Below, piece after piece: positions 1 to 10,534 of a DNA stretch of 64,000 nt. Source of the DNA: Macrotis lagotis (lineage: Eukaryota; Chordata; Mammalia; Peramelemorphia; Peramelidae); contig NC_133658.1 of NCBI RefSeq assembly GCF_037893015.1, positions 288,057,719-288,121,718 of the forward strand. The letters run 5' to 3'. Made by a program: the position numbers and the translations under genes. The notes under the pieces were generated by a model, which was not told the origin of the DNA, made no database searches, and saw only the letters and a list, made by a program, of their open reading frames with translations. Positions within the stretch are counted from its first letter, which is position 1. Every line of letters begins with the position of its first letter.

Positions 1-429
1 CATATAAAGTAAGGATCCTTTTAGATCAGGACTGTTGCATTTTTGTCTTTACATTCCTATCATCCATTCTTTAATAAAAACTATTGAATTGACTTTTGTC
101 ACATGACCAGAAAGCCAGAGATCTGAGTTTAAATCTTTGGTCCTTTGACTGAATCTTTTCACACTTTCAACCCCAGGCTATTCCTGTTCCGGGAATATTT
201 TAAGTAGTTCATTCTGAATAAATGGCTAACAAAAGGATGATTTAAAGAGCAGTTTCCATAAAATAACCATAAGAAAAAACTTAAAATGACCACTTTAGAG
301 ATTTTCTGCTATTGGGGGTGGAACTGGGAACATTGCTGGAAGTTGTAGTTTAAATATAAGGAAAAACTTTTAAACCAAAACTGTCCTTACAACTTTCACC
401 CCACCCATCTATTGTTGAGGCCTTCACCT

Positions 430-1150
430 TAAGTATGCACCCTTCTCACCTCTGACATAGCCATCACCCTGGTACAGGTCCATCAATTCGGTGCTTGGAC
501 TATTGTAATAACCTGCCAGTGGGTCATCCTGCCTTAAATCTCTTATAAAGTCCTGTCCATTCCCAATACTCTTTCCAGCTCCAACTTTCCCTGGATCAAA
601 TACAAAAGATTTTCAAAGACCTTCAAAATTTAGTCCTCCCCTCCTCACACACACCGCCCAACTCAGTCTTCTCACATTTTACTCCCAAGCCACATACTTT
701 TTAATACTGTGGCTTTGACTTCCTTATTCTTCCTCAAACAAAACCATCTTAGCACATTCCTCACTACCCTCAGCTTCCGAATCCTCGAATGTTTTCCTTC
801 CTTCCTTCACTTCCTACTTTCCCTGGCTTTCTTCAAGTTGCAACTAAAATCCCACTTCTCTTAATGCTTTCCACTTATATAGGGAAGTTTAGAGAAAAAA
901 GGGCTTGGGTACTGAATTTCTTTTTTTATATGTCAAGCATTTTCCAGCACTTTTGATTCTAGTGCTTTCTCTCTTAAGTATTTCCTATTTATTCTGCATA
1001 TAGGTTGTTAGTACGTATTTATTTTCTTGTTGTCTTCCTTATTATACCGTGAAATCCTTGGAAGGCAGGAACTGTCCTTTGCCTCCTCATGTATCTCCAG
1101 CCCTTAGTACCTTACCCCAGGTAGGCATTTCATAAATGCTGACTGAAAGA
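430..1150 (+). mobile_element. Old L2-like LINE 3' region
   Basis: The stretch carries eroded phrases typical of the L2 3' end: 'cctgccttaaatctcttataaagtcc', pyrimidine-rich text, then 'ccttggaaggcaggaactgtcc', 'atctccagcccttagtacctt' and 'gtaggcatttcataaatgctgactga'. It is 5' truncated and strongly diverged, inside presumed TTF1 intron 1. The assignment rests on remembered consensus wording. Confidence 0.55.
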
Positions 1151-1684
1151 CTGAAATGGGCTGCTTTGAGAGGAATTTACCCAGTTATAGGGAAGAGTCA
1201 AAGTAAAGGTTGGTGACCATTTGATGAACCTGGGATACCTGAATCAGGTACGGTTTAGTTGGAGATGGACTTTTGAGAGTCATTACGTTGTAGTTAGTGC
1301 ATTCTTTGATTTTAATGGTCTTTCTCCTGTTGTAGATGAGACGATAGGCAAAGTTAAGTCTGATATCTTAGGATTCACTTGACCAGAAGCACACAGACAT
1401 ATGGAAGGAATAGAAAACAAGGTTCCCACTAACCATTCTTATTAGATGTAACCAAGTTCATCAGTGTTAGGAAGCTCTAAGTATGAGAAGCAATTTCTTA
1501 TAAATAATTGGATATTTTCTTTGCATTTTTCACATTTAAACACTGAAAACACAATTTGCCATTGCCATTCTTATTAATCATTTTCATCATTTTTATTAAT
1601 TAGCAAGGATCAAGCTCCCACAATGCATAAGGCAGTCTGCTATTTGCTAGAGAAAACTGACAAACAACCCTTCTGGAGTACTTT

Positions 1685-1870
1685 GGATAGTGGACTGGAC
1701 TTTGAGTCAAAAAAAAGTCTGGTTTCAGATCTATCTCTCTCATAAACTTACTAGCTCTCTGATTATAGGAAAATTATTGAAGCTTTTTAGTACCTCAGTT
1801 TCCTCATATCTAAAATGAGGCAGTTGGACTCAATAATTTAAGTTTCCTTCTAGTTCTTAATTCATGGTGT
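1685..1870 (+). mobile_element. MIR/THER-like CORE-SINE
   Basis: The order of phrases matches a diverged MIR-family SINE read forward: 'tggactttgagtc', 'tactagctctctgattat', 'cctcagtttcctcatatctaaaatgagg', then 'ttggactcaataat...tccttctagttctta'. Confidence 0.6.
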
Positions 1871-2699
1871 TATACCTTTTTTTTTTTTTATTTGGGATTC
1901 TCCCTCCCTGATATAGGTTTTAGGCCCTTTGTATTTTAAGCAGTGATTTTCCTTGAGCTGCTGTGGTCAAAAATATTAATCATCCTGATGCCACCTGATG
2001 ATCTCCTTTGAACTTCCTTTAAAACTGATGTATGGGCTGTCACTGACTCTATAATTAGTCTTTTAAGCTTGAGATTGAATTTTACTACCAAATCTTAGGA
2101 TTCCCTCTACATTCTTATAAAGTACCACAGTAGGATTTTTGGTGGAAGCATTTACAGTATCTATTATAAATTATATACTTTACAAAATTTGTGTTATATC
2201 TGAAAATGAAATGCAATACAACCTTTAGAAATTATTTTTCAAAAGGCATGTGAGAAATGGGCCAGGAAAGTTCTTTTCTCATTTTATAATGGAGAATGTA
2301 AGTATTTCAATTTCATTAAATCCTTACTGTAAGGTCCTTTGCTCTGTTATAGAAGTGAGTATCACATGAGCCATTGTTGCATATGAATACAATATTAACT
2401 CCTACCTCCAACCTTTGATTCTATTAATTTAAACTAACAGAATACTTAATGGAACTGTGGGCTGTTTTATAATTGGATTTCCAGTTGCAAGGGTATCTTT
2501 TGACAATGGAGAGTAAGGATTGTGTTACAATAAATCTTAGATATTTAAAGACAGTGTATTAAATCTAGATTCTGGAGTCATGTCACAATGAAGTCTCATT
2601 TTATTGTCACTGTTTCTTGATGTCATGGTAAATGAATCTGCTTTGCAAAAATAAAATCTTTTTCATTTATACTTACTTTATTAAAATGTTTCATTACAG

Positions 2700-5460
2700 G
2701 AACAAAATGAATGGAGAATTTGGTAGATTTCAAAGTAATACTCCAGTTTTTGTGAAGAAAAAAACACAGCGAAAGCTCTACGACTGGGGAAAAGAATAAA
2801 GAGTTTAATAGAAAAGATCTTGATTCTCTTCTGCTCTTTGATGAACTTTCTCAGAGGACTACAGACCAAGCAAATTCTCAGTTCCCCAGTTCTACTTGTA
2901 TCAGATCAGAAATCTGCAATGATAATGAAATTCTTAAGGTTGTAATTATCATCAAAAAGAGAAAAAAGAAAAATAGAGTCACCTGTGATATACAGGAAGA
3001 AATGGGAGTAATTTGTGTCCTTGTAGATAAAGAAAATATTGAAATTATGGAAAGGAAGAACTTTAGAAAAGATGTTGATATTGTTTATATAGATATGAAA
3101 AAAGGGAAAGAGTTGCCAAAATTAAATGATAAAGATGAACTGCATTCAATTTCTGAAGCTGATAAAAATAAATTAGAAGATCCAGATCACAAACTTAAAG
3201 GCAGACTCCATAAAATCAGTGGTAAGAAGGAAAATTTCAGTGGTAAACAGAAAAGCTCTCATGAGAGCCTCTGTTCTCAAGAGCAAGAATGCACCGATCG
3301 TTTAGAAGAGGGTGAGATTAGGGAACCATTAGTATCTACTGACATAATGAGATTGTCAAAATCCAAGAACAAAAGGAAAAGGTCTTTAAATAAAAACCTT
3401 ATGAATTCTAAGCATATTTCCATGTCTGATGAAAACCTTGTGACCATGGACATCAGTAGTACACAAGTGGTCGATGAAGTTAGTGCATTAGAAGATGATA
3501 GGATCCTTGAAAAAGACAATGTGAAATCTGTCAGGAAAAAGAAAAAAAAGGAAAAGGGCCCACATGAAAATGATCAGGTATCTGCTTATGATTTTTTAGT
3601 GCTCGATGTGAGTTCTGCAGATGGCCAGGGGAAAACAGGTGATAGTGTTAGTAATGTGGGGATTCTGGAGGGTGATAGTACCCTTAGTGAAAGCAATAGA
3701 GAATTAGTCAGAAAGAAGAAAGAGAAGAAGATTTCGTCTAAAAATGATCGAGCACTGGTGGATATGCCTTCTGACCAAGTAGTTGATGTAGCTAATAGCT
3801 TTGAGACTTTGGAGGGTGATAGCACCTTCAGTGAAAGAAACATGGAATCTGTGAGGAAAAAGAAAAAAAAGAAAACTTCAAATAAAAATGATATAGTGAA
3901 TTCTATGGATATACTATTCAATAGTGCTAATAATGTCAAGACTGTAGAAGATAATAGCATCCTCAGTGAAAGCAAAGCAGAATCCATAAGAAAAATGAAA
4001 AAGGAAAAACTTTCATCTAAAAATGATCAAGTAACTACTAACAATTTTTCAGTGCCTGAGGTGAGTTCTATGGATGTGCCTAACAACCGGATCAAAGTGG
4101 TTGGTATAGCTAATTGTTCCATTGAAATTCTGGAGGATGATAACACCTTTGTGGAATCCGTTAAGGAAAAGAAGAGAAAGAGAAAGATTTCAAATACAAA
4201 TAAACAGCCATCTACTGATTTTTCAGTACCTTATACAAGTTTTGTGGATATGCCATCTGACCAGATTAAAAAAACTAGTCTTAACATTGAGTCTTCAGAG
4301 GATGTTAGCACCCATAATGAAAAGCATGGGGAATGTATCAGGAAAAAGAAAAAGAAGCGAAAGACTTTGACTGAAAATGACCAGGTGTGTGCTGCTAACT
4401 TTTCAGTATCTGATCTAGGCTCAGTGGATAGGCCTTCTGACCATATGAAAATGCAAAATAAAATTAATCACACTGAGACTCAGGAGAGTGATGATGCCCT
4501 TATTGAAAACACTGAGAAATTTGTCAGAAAAAAGAAAAAGAAGCAAAAAGCTTCATCTGAAAATTATCGAGCACCTGGAGATGACTTTTCAGTACCTTGT
4601 ACAAGCTCTTTGGATAGGTCTTCTAAACGAGACCAAATGAAAATAGGTGATAGTATTAACACTGAGACTGTGAAGGGTGATAGCACCCTTAGTGAAAGCA
4701 GGAAAAGGAAAAAGAAAAAGAAACAGAAACAAAAGAAATCAGCTAAAAATATTCAGAATCCTGCTGCTGACTTTTCAGTACCTGATCCAAGCTCTATGGA
4801 TAGGTCTTCTAACCATATGAAAACAAATAAGGTTAATACTACTGAGGTTCTGGAGAGTGACAGAACCCTCACTGAAAGCAATGGGGAATCTGTCCGGAAA
4901 AAGAAAAAAACCCGAAAATCTTCAGCTAACAATGAACAGGAATTTGCTGATGATCTTTCAGCTCCTGGAAAGAGCTTGGTGGCTAGCCCTTCTTCTGATC
5001 TTATGAAAATGGGTATCAGATGTAACAGTGAGATTTTGGAGTGTAAGAGTACTCTTAGCAATGGGGAGTCTGTCAGGAAAAAGAAAAACAAGCAAAAGTC
5101 TTCAGCTAAAAATGAGCAGGCCCTTATTGATGACTTTTCAGTACCTGGTCCAAACTCTGTGGATAAACCTGAGCATGTGAAGACAGGTCTTGGTGTTAAC
5201 AACACTGACACTTTAGAAGATGAAAACTCCCTTAATAAAAGCAGTGTGGAATATGGGAGGAAAAAGAAAAGAAAGAGAAAAACTTCATCTGAAAAGGAAC
5301 AAGTATCTGTAGATGCCTCTTCAGTCCACAGAACTGATAACATGATGAATTCAGAGTGTGGTTATACTTTTAATGGGAGAGTGAAAGACACCAAGAAGAA
5401 GAAGAAGAAGAAGAAGAAAGAATCTCATTCAGAAAAAACAAGTGTAGAAATTGAAGAGAG
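2700..5460 (+). CDS. TTF1: TTF1 first coding exon: N-terminus and expanded Lys-rich repeat domain
   Basis: The acceptor AG is at 2698-2699 and the donor GT at 5461-5462, with two bases of a split codon before the intron. ATG at 2707 opens MNGEFGRF...NTPV, close to the N-terminus I recall for human TTF1, but this frame hits TAA at 2797-2799. The rest of the exon is open in the next frame from 2756 to 5460. That frame includes an in-frame ATG at 3002 with G at -3 and +4, and the VDKENI/FRKDVD block. One surplus base between 2756 and 2796, perhaps in the A7 run at 2758-2764, explains the break. From about 3520 to 5430 (shift-corrected residues about 270-908) the protein is a degenerate tandem array of about 60 residues. 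Each unit has a basic core (VRKKKKK..KSSxKNxQ), a DFSVPxxSS-like motif, and an acidic ExLExDxTLSES segment. The exon is largely polar and probably disordered. It is the domain that autoinhibits DNA binding and contacts NoRC in characterised TTF1. Confidence 0.92.
3520..5430 (+). repeat. TTF1: Coding tandem repeat, about 12 lysine-rich units of mostly 180 nt
   Basis: Lys/Arg cores begin near 3528, 3708, 3850, 3987, 4159, 4336, 4522, 4702, 4891, 5071, 5257 and 5392. Spacings are 180, 142, 137, 172, 177, 186, 180, 189, 180, 186 and 135 nt. Most units carry [VI]RKKKKK, K/ENDQ or KNEQ, an FSVP-like motif (NNFSVPEVSS, TDFSVPYTSF, DDFSVPCTSS, ADFSVPDPSS, DDFSVPGPNS) and an acidic stretch with TLSES. 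The array ends in an AAG run near 5392-5420 coding poly-Lys. Unit divergence implies an old expansion rather than an assembly artefact. Confidence 0.85.
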
Positions 5461-5587
5461 GTAATATTGGATCTTAAGCTTTGACATCTTTTTCATATGA
5501 ATTCTACCACTTTATCATTACTTCAGAACCTTCTTTTATTTCAAGGTTGCTTTAAGCACCAAGTGATTCTCTTTGACTGTACATTTG

Positions 5588-5685
5588 TTCTGTCATTACT
5601 GTCATTTCCGACTCATCATGACCTTATTTGGGGTTTTTTTTGGCAGAGATACTGGAGTAGTTTGCCATTTCTTTCTCCTTGTGAG
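5588..5685 (-). mobile_element. Fragment of a SINE with RTE-like 3' tail, reverse
   Basis: 'gtcatttccgactcatcatgacc', 'tttggggttttttttggcagagatactggagtagtttgccatttc' is the reverse of the tail seen at about 20950-21060 ('ggcaaaccctgtccagtatctttgccaaagaaaatcccaaatgaagtcacgaagagtc'). It lies in the intron between 5460 and 6471. Confidence 0.6.
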
Positions 5686-5931
5686 GAAGCAAGCAAATCT
5701 AAACAATGTTTGGGAATGCCAGTCAGGAAAATTAAATTTTCCTAACCAATAGACAAAATTACAAGATGAATTTTGTTAGAGAATGACATTTAAAAATTAT
5801 TTTACTTTTGTCCATTTACCTCTGATTCCTTAGAACTCAGGTTTCTTCCAGGTTTCACCCAGCTACTGTTTTTACAAAGTTCTGATGGTTTGAAATGATT
5901 ATACAGATGAGTTCATTTAGAAAAATAACCA

Positions 5932-6089
5932 GGGGTGGCTAGGTGGTGTAGTGGATAAAGCACCGGCCTTGGAGTCAGGAGTACCTGGGTTCAAATTCCG
6001 TCTCAGACACTTAATAATTACCTAGCTGTGTGGCCTTGGGCAAGCCACTTAAGCCCATTTGCCTTGCAAAAACCTAAAAAAAAAAAAAA
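5932..6089 (+). mobile_element. WSINE1-type tRNA-derived SINE
   Basis: Full length: tRNA-like head 'ggggtggctaggtgg', B-box-like 'ggttcaaattcc', body 'cctagctgtgtggccttggg', end 'ttgcaaaaacct' plus A tail. It is flanked by a target-site duplication close to AAAAATAACCA (5921-5931 and just after the A tail). It sits in TTF1 intron 2. Confidence 0.92.
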
Positions 6090-6470
6090 TAACCACTCAG
6101 AATTCCTTTCCCTACCAGTCATTTATTATCAAATATGTGGAGAAATACCTTCAGCTTTCAGAATGACCTAGGCACAAAACTCCTCAGGGAGAAGATCCTA
6201 TTTATTGTAAGTTCCTCTGTGCATTTCTGCTGTGGTATGCCTTTGAAATTAATGGTTCTATGCCTTCCAAACAAGTAGAAAAGTGAACCTATTTAAAATA
6301 TATGCCTTTAATGGCTATTAGCTACAGTAAAATTTGACAATAAAACATAAAAGTTTATTTCATAGCAGCATTGCTCTACCTGAAGTGAGGGAACTATGTT
6401 TTAAGCAAATGGTTAGAAGATACTTAAATAGATGGTGTCAATGTGGACTTAAAACTTTTCCTTTTCTTAG

Positions 6471-6688
6471 GTTAGTATCTACAAATGAAGAAAGAAAGAA
6501 CTTGGAAGAAGCTGATGATTCAGATTTGGAAAATTTGTCTGAGGATTTAATAGATCTGGATGTTGACTTGGAAACTGCTGTGAAGAAACTCCAAGAGTTT
6601 ATTCCTAATGTGAAGGAAAGGGCAGCTACCACAGTAAAGCGAATGTATAGGGATGACTTGAAACGGTTTCAGCAATTTAAAGAACAAG
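6471..6688 (+). CDS. TTF1: TTF1 coding exon 2
   Basis: The acceptor is 'ttttcttag' (AG 6469-6470) and the donor GT is at 6689-6690. It receives two bases of a split codon from the previous exon and passes one on. It encodes an acidic segment (EEADDSDLENLSEDLIDLDVDLETA) leading into VKKLQEFIPNVKERA and the TVKRMYRDDLKRFQQFKEQG helix, the start of the conserved C-terminal half. Shift-corrected residues are about 918-990. The reading frame extends upstream of the acceptor, but that part has no family resemblance. Confidence 0.93.
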
Positions 6689-7106
6689 GTAAGTTTATTT
6701 TGTAAAAAAGTTGAGTTATTAATGAGGGAAAAAAATTTCTACTAAGGCAACATGATGGGCTTTGCACTAAAATCAGAATTTGCCAGTTATATGAAAGAGG
6801 AAAAATAAAGAGATTAAAATGTCATTTTATTTTATTTTTAACCTGTACATATGGTAAAATTCTGATATGGATCTGGTGTGGCCAGAGCTTAGTCCATTTT
6901 TAGGCCAAAGCCCTAAATTACATGGCTTAGAATAAATTTTATTTCCCCTTTAGCCACATTCACAGTGTTTAGTATTCTGGTGTCATGTATATGAGAATTC
7001 ATTAGGGATGCAGAGAAGTTACTAGATTTAATCAAAGTGGTTGGGAGACTGCTTTGGAAAATAGTTTTGGTTTTAATAAAAAGGTGTTTACATTTTGGAA
7101 TTCCAG

Positions 7107-7292
7107 GTATTCCTATTAAATTTGGCAAATTTTCTGCAAAGGAAAATGAACAACTACAGAAAAATGTGGAAGATTTTTTATCATTGACTGGAATTGAGAC
7201 TGCAGACAAATTGCTGCATACTGACAGATATCCAGAGGAAAAATCTGTTATCACAGATTTAAAAAGAAAGCACCAATTTAGATGCCACATTG
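7107..7292 (+). CDS. TTF1: TTF1 coding exon 3
   Basis: The acceptor is 'gaattccag' (AG 7105-7106) and the donor GT is at 7293-7294, phase 1 on both sides. It encodes [44 protein letters not shown] text (here [11 protein letters not shown]) and the [11 protein letters not shown] end. This is the first conserved block before the Myb-like repeats, residues about 991-1052. Confidence 0.93.
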
Positions 7293-7628
7293 GTAAGCTG
7301 AATATTCTGATGCCTTAATTAACTGTCTTCATTTCTTAAAAATATTTTGGCCAAAATTTTCTACAGAGAGTTTCTTAGCATATCAGCATTCTATAGCTCT
7401 CATAACCCTTGCCATGAAAAATTTTTAAACATTTATTTTACATACTTATAAGTGCATATACTATATACATATAATATCTATAGAACATTAGCTCGATGTC
7501 ATTGACCTTGTCATTATTGTGGTTCCAAGGTGCTGTCCTTGGCTTTGCTGGTTCAGAAACTGAGTTTTGTCAGTTTGCTTAATGATGGTTCTTGCTTTGG
7601 TTACTGTTTCACATTGATCAACGTCACT

Positions 7629-7680
7629 TGAGACAGTTGTATAAATAGTACATGTGAGACAGTTGTATAAATAGTACATG
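7629..7680 (+). repeat. Perfect 26-bp tandem duplication
   Basis: Two identical 26-bp units (7629-7654 and 7655-7680) beginning 'tgagacagttgtataaatag'. They lie within the intron between 7292 and 8861. The remainder of this 1.57-kb intron looks unique and AT-rich, apart from a possible old repeat near 8480-8580. Confidence 0.9.
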
Positions 7681-8860
7681 TAACCCTTCTATTTTCAAAA
7701 CAGGATGATCATTAAAGACCCCAGCTGCTGCTATTTATTGTCAGCATTTTATTGAACTCTGTACTTTGGCATCCTAATAAAACCAGGATTTCTCTTAAGT
7801 CATTCCCTCTTCAATTTTAAGATTTTATAGTTTTCATTTATTTATCCTGAGAAATAAAACTAGTAAATGACCCTGAATATTCAGTCTTCTGGTCAAAATA
7901 AAAAATTTCTCAGTATGAAAACCCATTTGGGAAATCAGCTTAATATTAGCAGTTTACTTGATTAGTAGGTTCAAGATAAAAGGAGTCAAGTGTCCTCATA
8001 GGAGAACCTTCTGAACTTCTCTTTAAAGATCTGTACCTGCCAGTTTAGTTGAACTTACTGTGTACCAAATATAGGAAAATATAGAAAATAGTAAGAAATC
8101 TGTGATTTTGAACTGACCAGGCAAATTGTACATTTGATTACTTTTTTTCCCCTGTTTAATCTCTTTTCCAAACTAAAAAAAAAGATGGATATAGTCAAAT
8201 ATTTGACTTTTAAATAGTCATTATCTTTCTCACATGGTAATGATTATTAGTTTCCATATCTTTTTTCTTAACTTTTTATATTGCAAAGATTAATACTTTT
8301 TTCCCATTTCTATTCTTTAATTTCATCAGTAAATTTTTTAATAGCCTTGGCACCCATACCGAGTTGTAGGAATCCTCTCTGGAGAAATGTTGGAATATAT
8401 GCTATAAAAGAATCTATCTTTAATTCAAGCAGGATAATTTTGGAACTTTTAGGGTAAAAGGGATGAAAAAGAATCGTCTACCACAAAACTGTTCAGGTCA
8501 CGCAACAATTCTGCAAACAATTATTAAACACCTTTTCTATGTCAGACACTGCTGTTTGCTTGGGTACATAGATATGACATGGGTATTTTTACCTCTGATA
8601 GGCAAAGTTGAGAAAAGGAGAAACATTGTTCAAATCTTCACTAGCTTTGAAAATTACAGTTTGTAAAACATTCTGTAGGGAAATAAAATCCTTTTCTCAG
8701 ATTATATTAGAATCATTTCTAGCCTCCTAGTCATTCATAGATCTCTGTTGAAAAGCACTGGCTTAAGATATTTTTATAATTTGGCTTCATTCTTTTCGCT
8801 TCCTGAAATGACTTTTTAATTAATCTTCTCTAGATAACTTACCTTTCTTTCTGATTTTAG

Positions 8861-8939
8861 GTGAAGGTATTCCCCGGCCATGGAAATTAGTATATTATAG
8901 AGCAAAAAAAATGTTTGATATCAACAATTATAAAGGCAG
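8861..8939 (+). CDS. TTF1: TTF1 coding exon 4
   Basis: The acceptor is 'ctgattttag' (AG 8859-8860) and the donor GT is at 8940-8941. It is too short to stand out as an open reading frame. It encodes [20 protein letters not shown] plus INNYKG, strongly like the corresponding human TTF1 segment ([15 protein letters not shown], as I recall). Residues are about 1053-1079. It leads into the first Myb-like repeat. Confidence 0.92.
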
Positions 8940-8941
8940 GT

Positions 8942-10403
8942 AAGAAAAATATCTTTGGAATTAGATTCTGAAGGTGTTAATAGCCTCATTGTTGAATGTT
9001 TAAAAAGGCCACTTCCAGAAATAGAAATTTACTTCCATAAGTATTTGAATTTAAAAGTACAAAAAAAAATATAAAATAGTTTTTACTTTCACATGAAATA
9101 AAAATATTTCGTATTTTCATTTAAGATATGTAAAGGTATAAAAAGTTTTTAAAGTTTTAGTAATCTGTAGTGTTCTCTTTTAATATGAAAATATGATAAT
9201 ATATATTATTTTATTTTCTGAACACTGCGGTACTATATATTTTTAATATTTGTTTTTTATATCAATTATTAATATTTATCAATTATTTACTTACTATTTT
9301 TAATTTATAACTAATTATATATTATAAAATAATTAATATATACATTTTAATGTTATAAGTGGAATTTCTTCTTTGCTGTTACCCCAGTTAAAGATTATAA
9401 TTGTGATTAACACAAAAAATGCTTTTAATAATTCTAACTTTTCAGGAGATAAATATATTTCTCTAGGCAGTTTATTTACAATGAAAAAAATTTAAAGATG
9501 GATTTTAGAATGAAATGTTTGTCTTATGAAATCATCCAGAAGTTCTTTAGTGAAAAATCTACCTTTCATTTCATGACCTTATTAATAATAGTAGAATGAA
9601 TAGTAGATTTGAAATCAAATGATTTTGCCTCTGAGTTTGCCTCTGTGATCATGGACAAGTTTATTTCTGGCCCTGAGTTTCTTACTCTATACAATGAGAA
9701 TTTGCCTAGGTGATTTCAAAGGCCATTTGGAACTGTAGATCCTATGAAACTGTAAAAGACTTTTAGTTTAGGGTATTACTTTTATTGTTGGAAAATAATT
9801 GTAATTACATTGAGAATATTTTTCTTAGTTAACATAGTATTGTATAGTAATATAGTTGTGTATTATATAGCTACTACATAATTATTATAGTATTATCTAT
9901 AATGTTAATATAATAAAATATTTAGCAGGTTTTTTTAGCATTGCATAATGTCTGGAGTAGAGGAAAAACTGGTTCAGATCTCAGCTTTTATCCTCCTCAG
10001 CTCTTTGACCCTGAGTAGGCAAGTCTCTTGACTTTTCTTACCTTAAGTAACTAAAACTGTAAGCTAGAGTTAATGGAGGAAGGTCCTACAAGGATAAAAT
10101 GACAAGCTTTTGGCTCACAGACGTAAAGTAATTTTCACTTTAACTGAGTAAAATTGTAGAATCTTTGTGTTTGAGAGAATTTTAGAATTTATTTAATCCA
10201 ACTCAACTTAATTTTATATTTGTTGAATAAAATTGAGGTCCCAAAGTCCCATCTAAGATTACCCAGAACCAGTCACTGACAGAATTGTGACTAGAACCCA
10301 AATCTTTTCTGTAATTGTAAGAAAATAATTTTAAAGTACATTGATTTAGAATTATAACTTGTTTATATTGGATTTCTTTTTCCTTGTATTTCTTCTTCCT
10401 TAG
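8942..10403 (+). other. TTF1 intron 4, very AT-rich
   Basis: The stretch 9040-9400 is almost pure A/T, with poor complexity ('atatattattttattttctg', 'aattatatattataaaataatt'). Old MIR/THER-like fragments are suggested at about 9600-9750, 9960-10090 and, reversed, 10165-10310. Nothing codes. Confidence 0.6.
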
Positions 10404-10534
10404 GTATAGTAAAAAGGACACCCGGAAATTAAAGAAGTACCAGTCCATTCATGGAAATGATTGGAAAAAGATTGGTGAGATGGTGTCCCGCAGCAGTCTC
10501 TCTGTGGCATTGAAATTCTCCCAGATTAGCAATA
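10404..10534 (+). CDS. TTF1: TTF1 coding exon 5, first Myb-like repeat
   Basis: The acceptor is 'cttccttag' (AG 10402-10403) and the donor GTAAGT starts at 10535. It encodes [40 protein letters not shown] and ISN. The spaced W/L/I pattern and the '[16 protein letters not shown]' ending fit a Myb/SANT helix-turn-helix. Residues are about 1079-1122. Confidence 0.93.

Larger units (their letters stand above)
1..2699 (+). other. TTF1: Presumed TTF1 intron 1 / 5' flank
   Basis: No coding exon is seen here. The segment ends in an acceptor (tttcattacag, AG at 2698-2699) directly before the exon with the conserved start codon. Mammalian TTF1 has a non-coding first exon and there is no CpG-rich promoter in this stretch, so the promoter is probably left of the window. 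It contains an L2-like stretch (about 430-1150) and a MIR/THER-like SINE (about 1685-1870). The rest looks unique and AT-rich. Confidence 0.6.

Noticed and set aside
3586..3987. Antisense open frames under the TTF1 repeat exon (also 3277-3519 and 4753-5343)
   Set aside because: They are the complement of AAG/AAA- and GAA-rich repeat codons, giving Phe/Leu/Ser-rich shadows. The sense frame is clearly the conserved gene.
4122..4370. 82-codon + strand frame inside the TTF1 exon
   Set aside because: Out-of-frame shadow of the Lys-rich repeat.
3520..5430. CRISPR-like or satellite array
   Set aside because: The repeats are in-frame, degenerate and protein-coding in a conserved eukaryotic gene.
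5932..6089. tRNA gene
   Set aside because: tRNA-like promoter boxes here and in the other copies belong to SINEs with A tails and TSDs; no cloverleaf-complete tRNA was seen.
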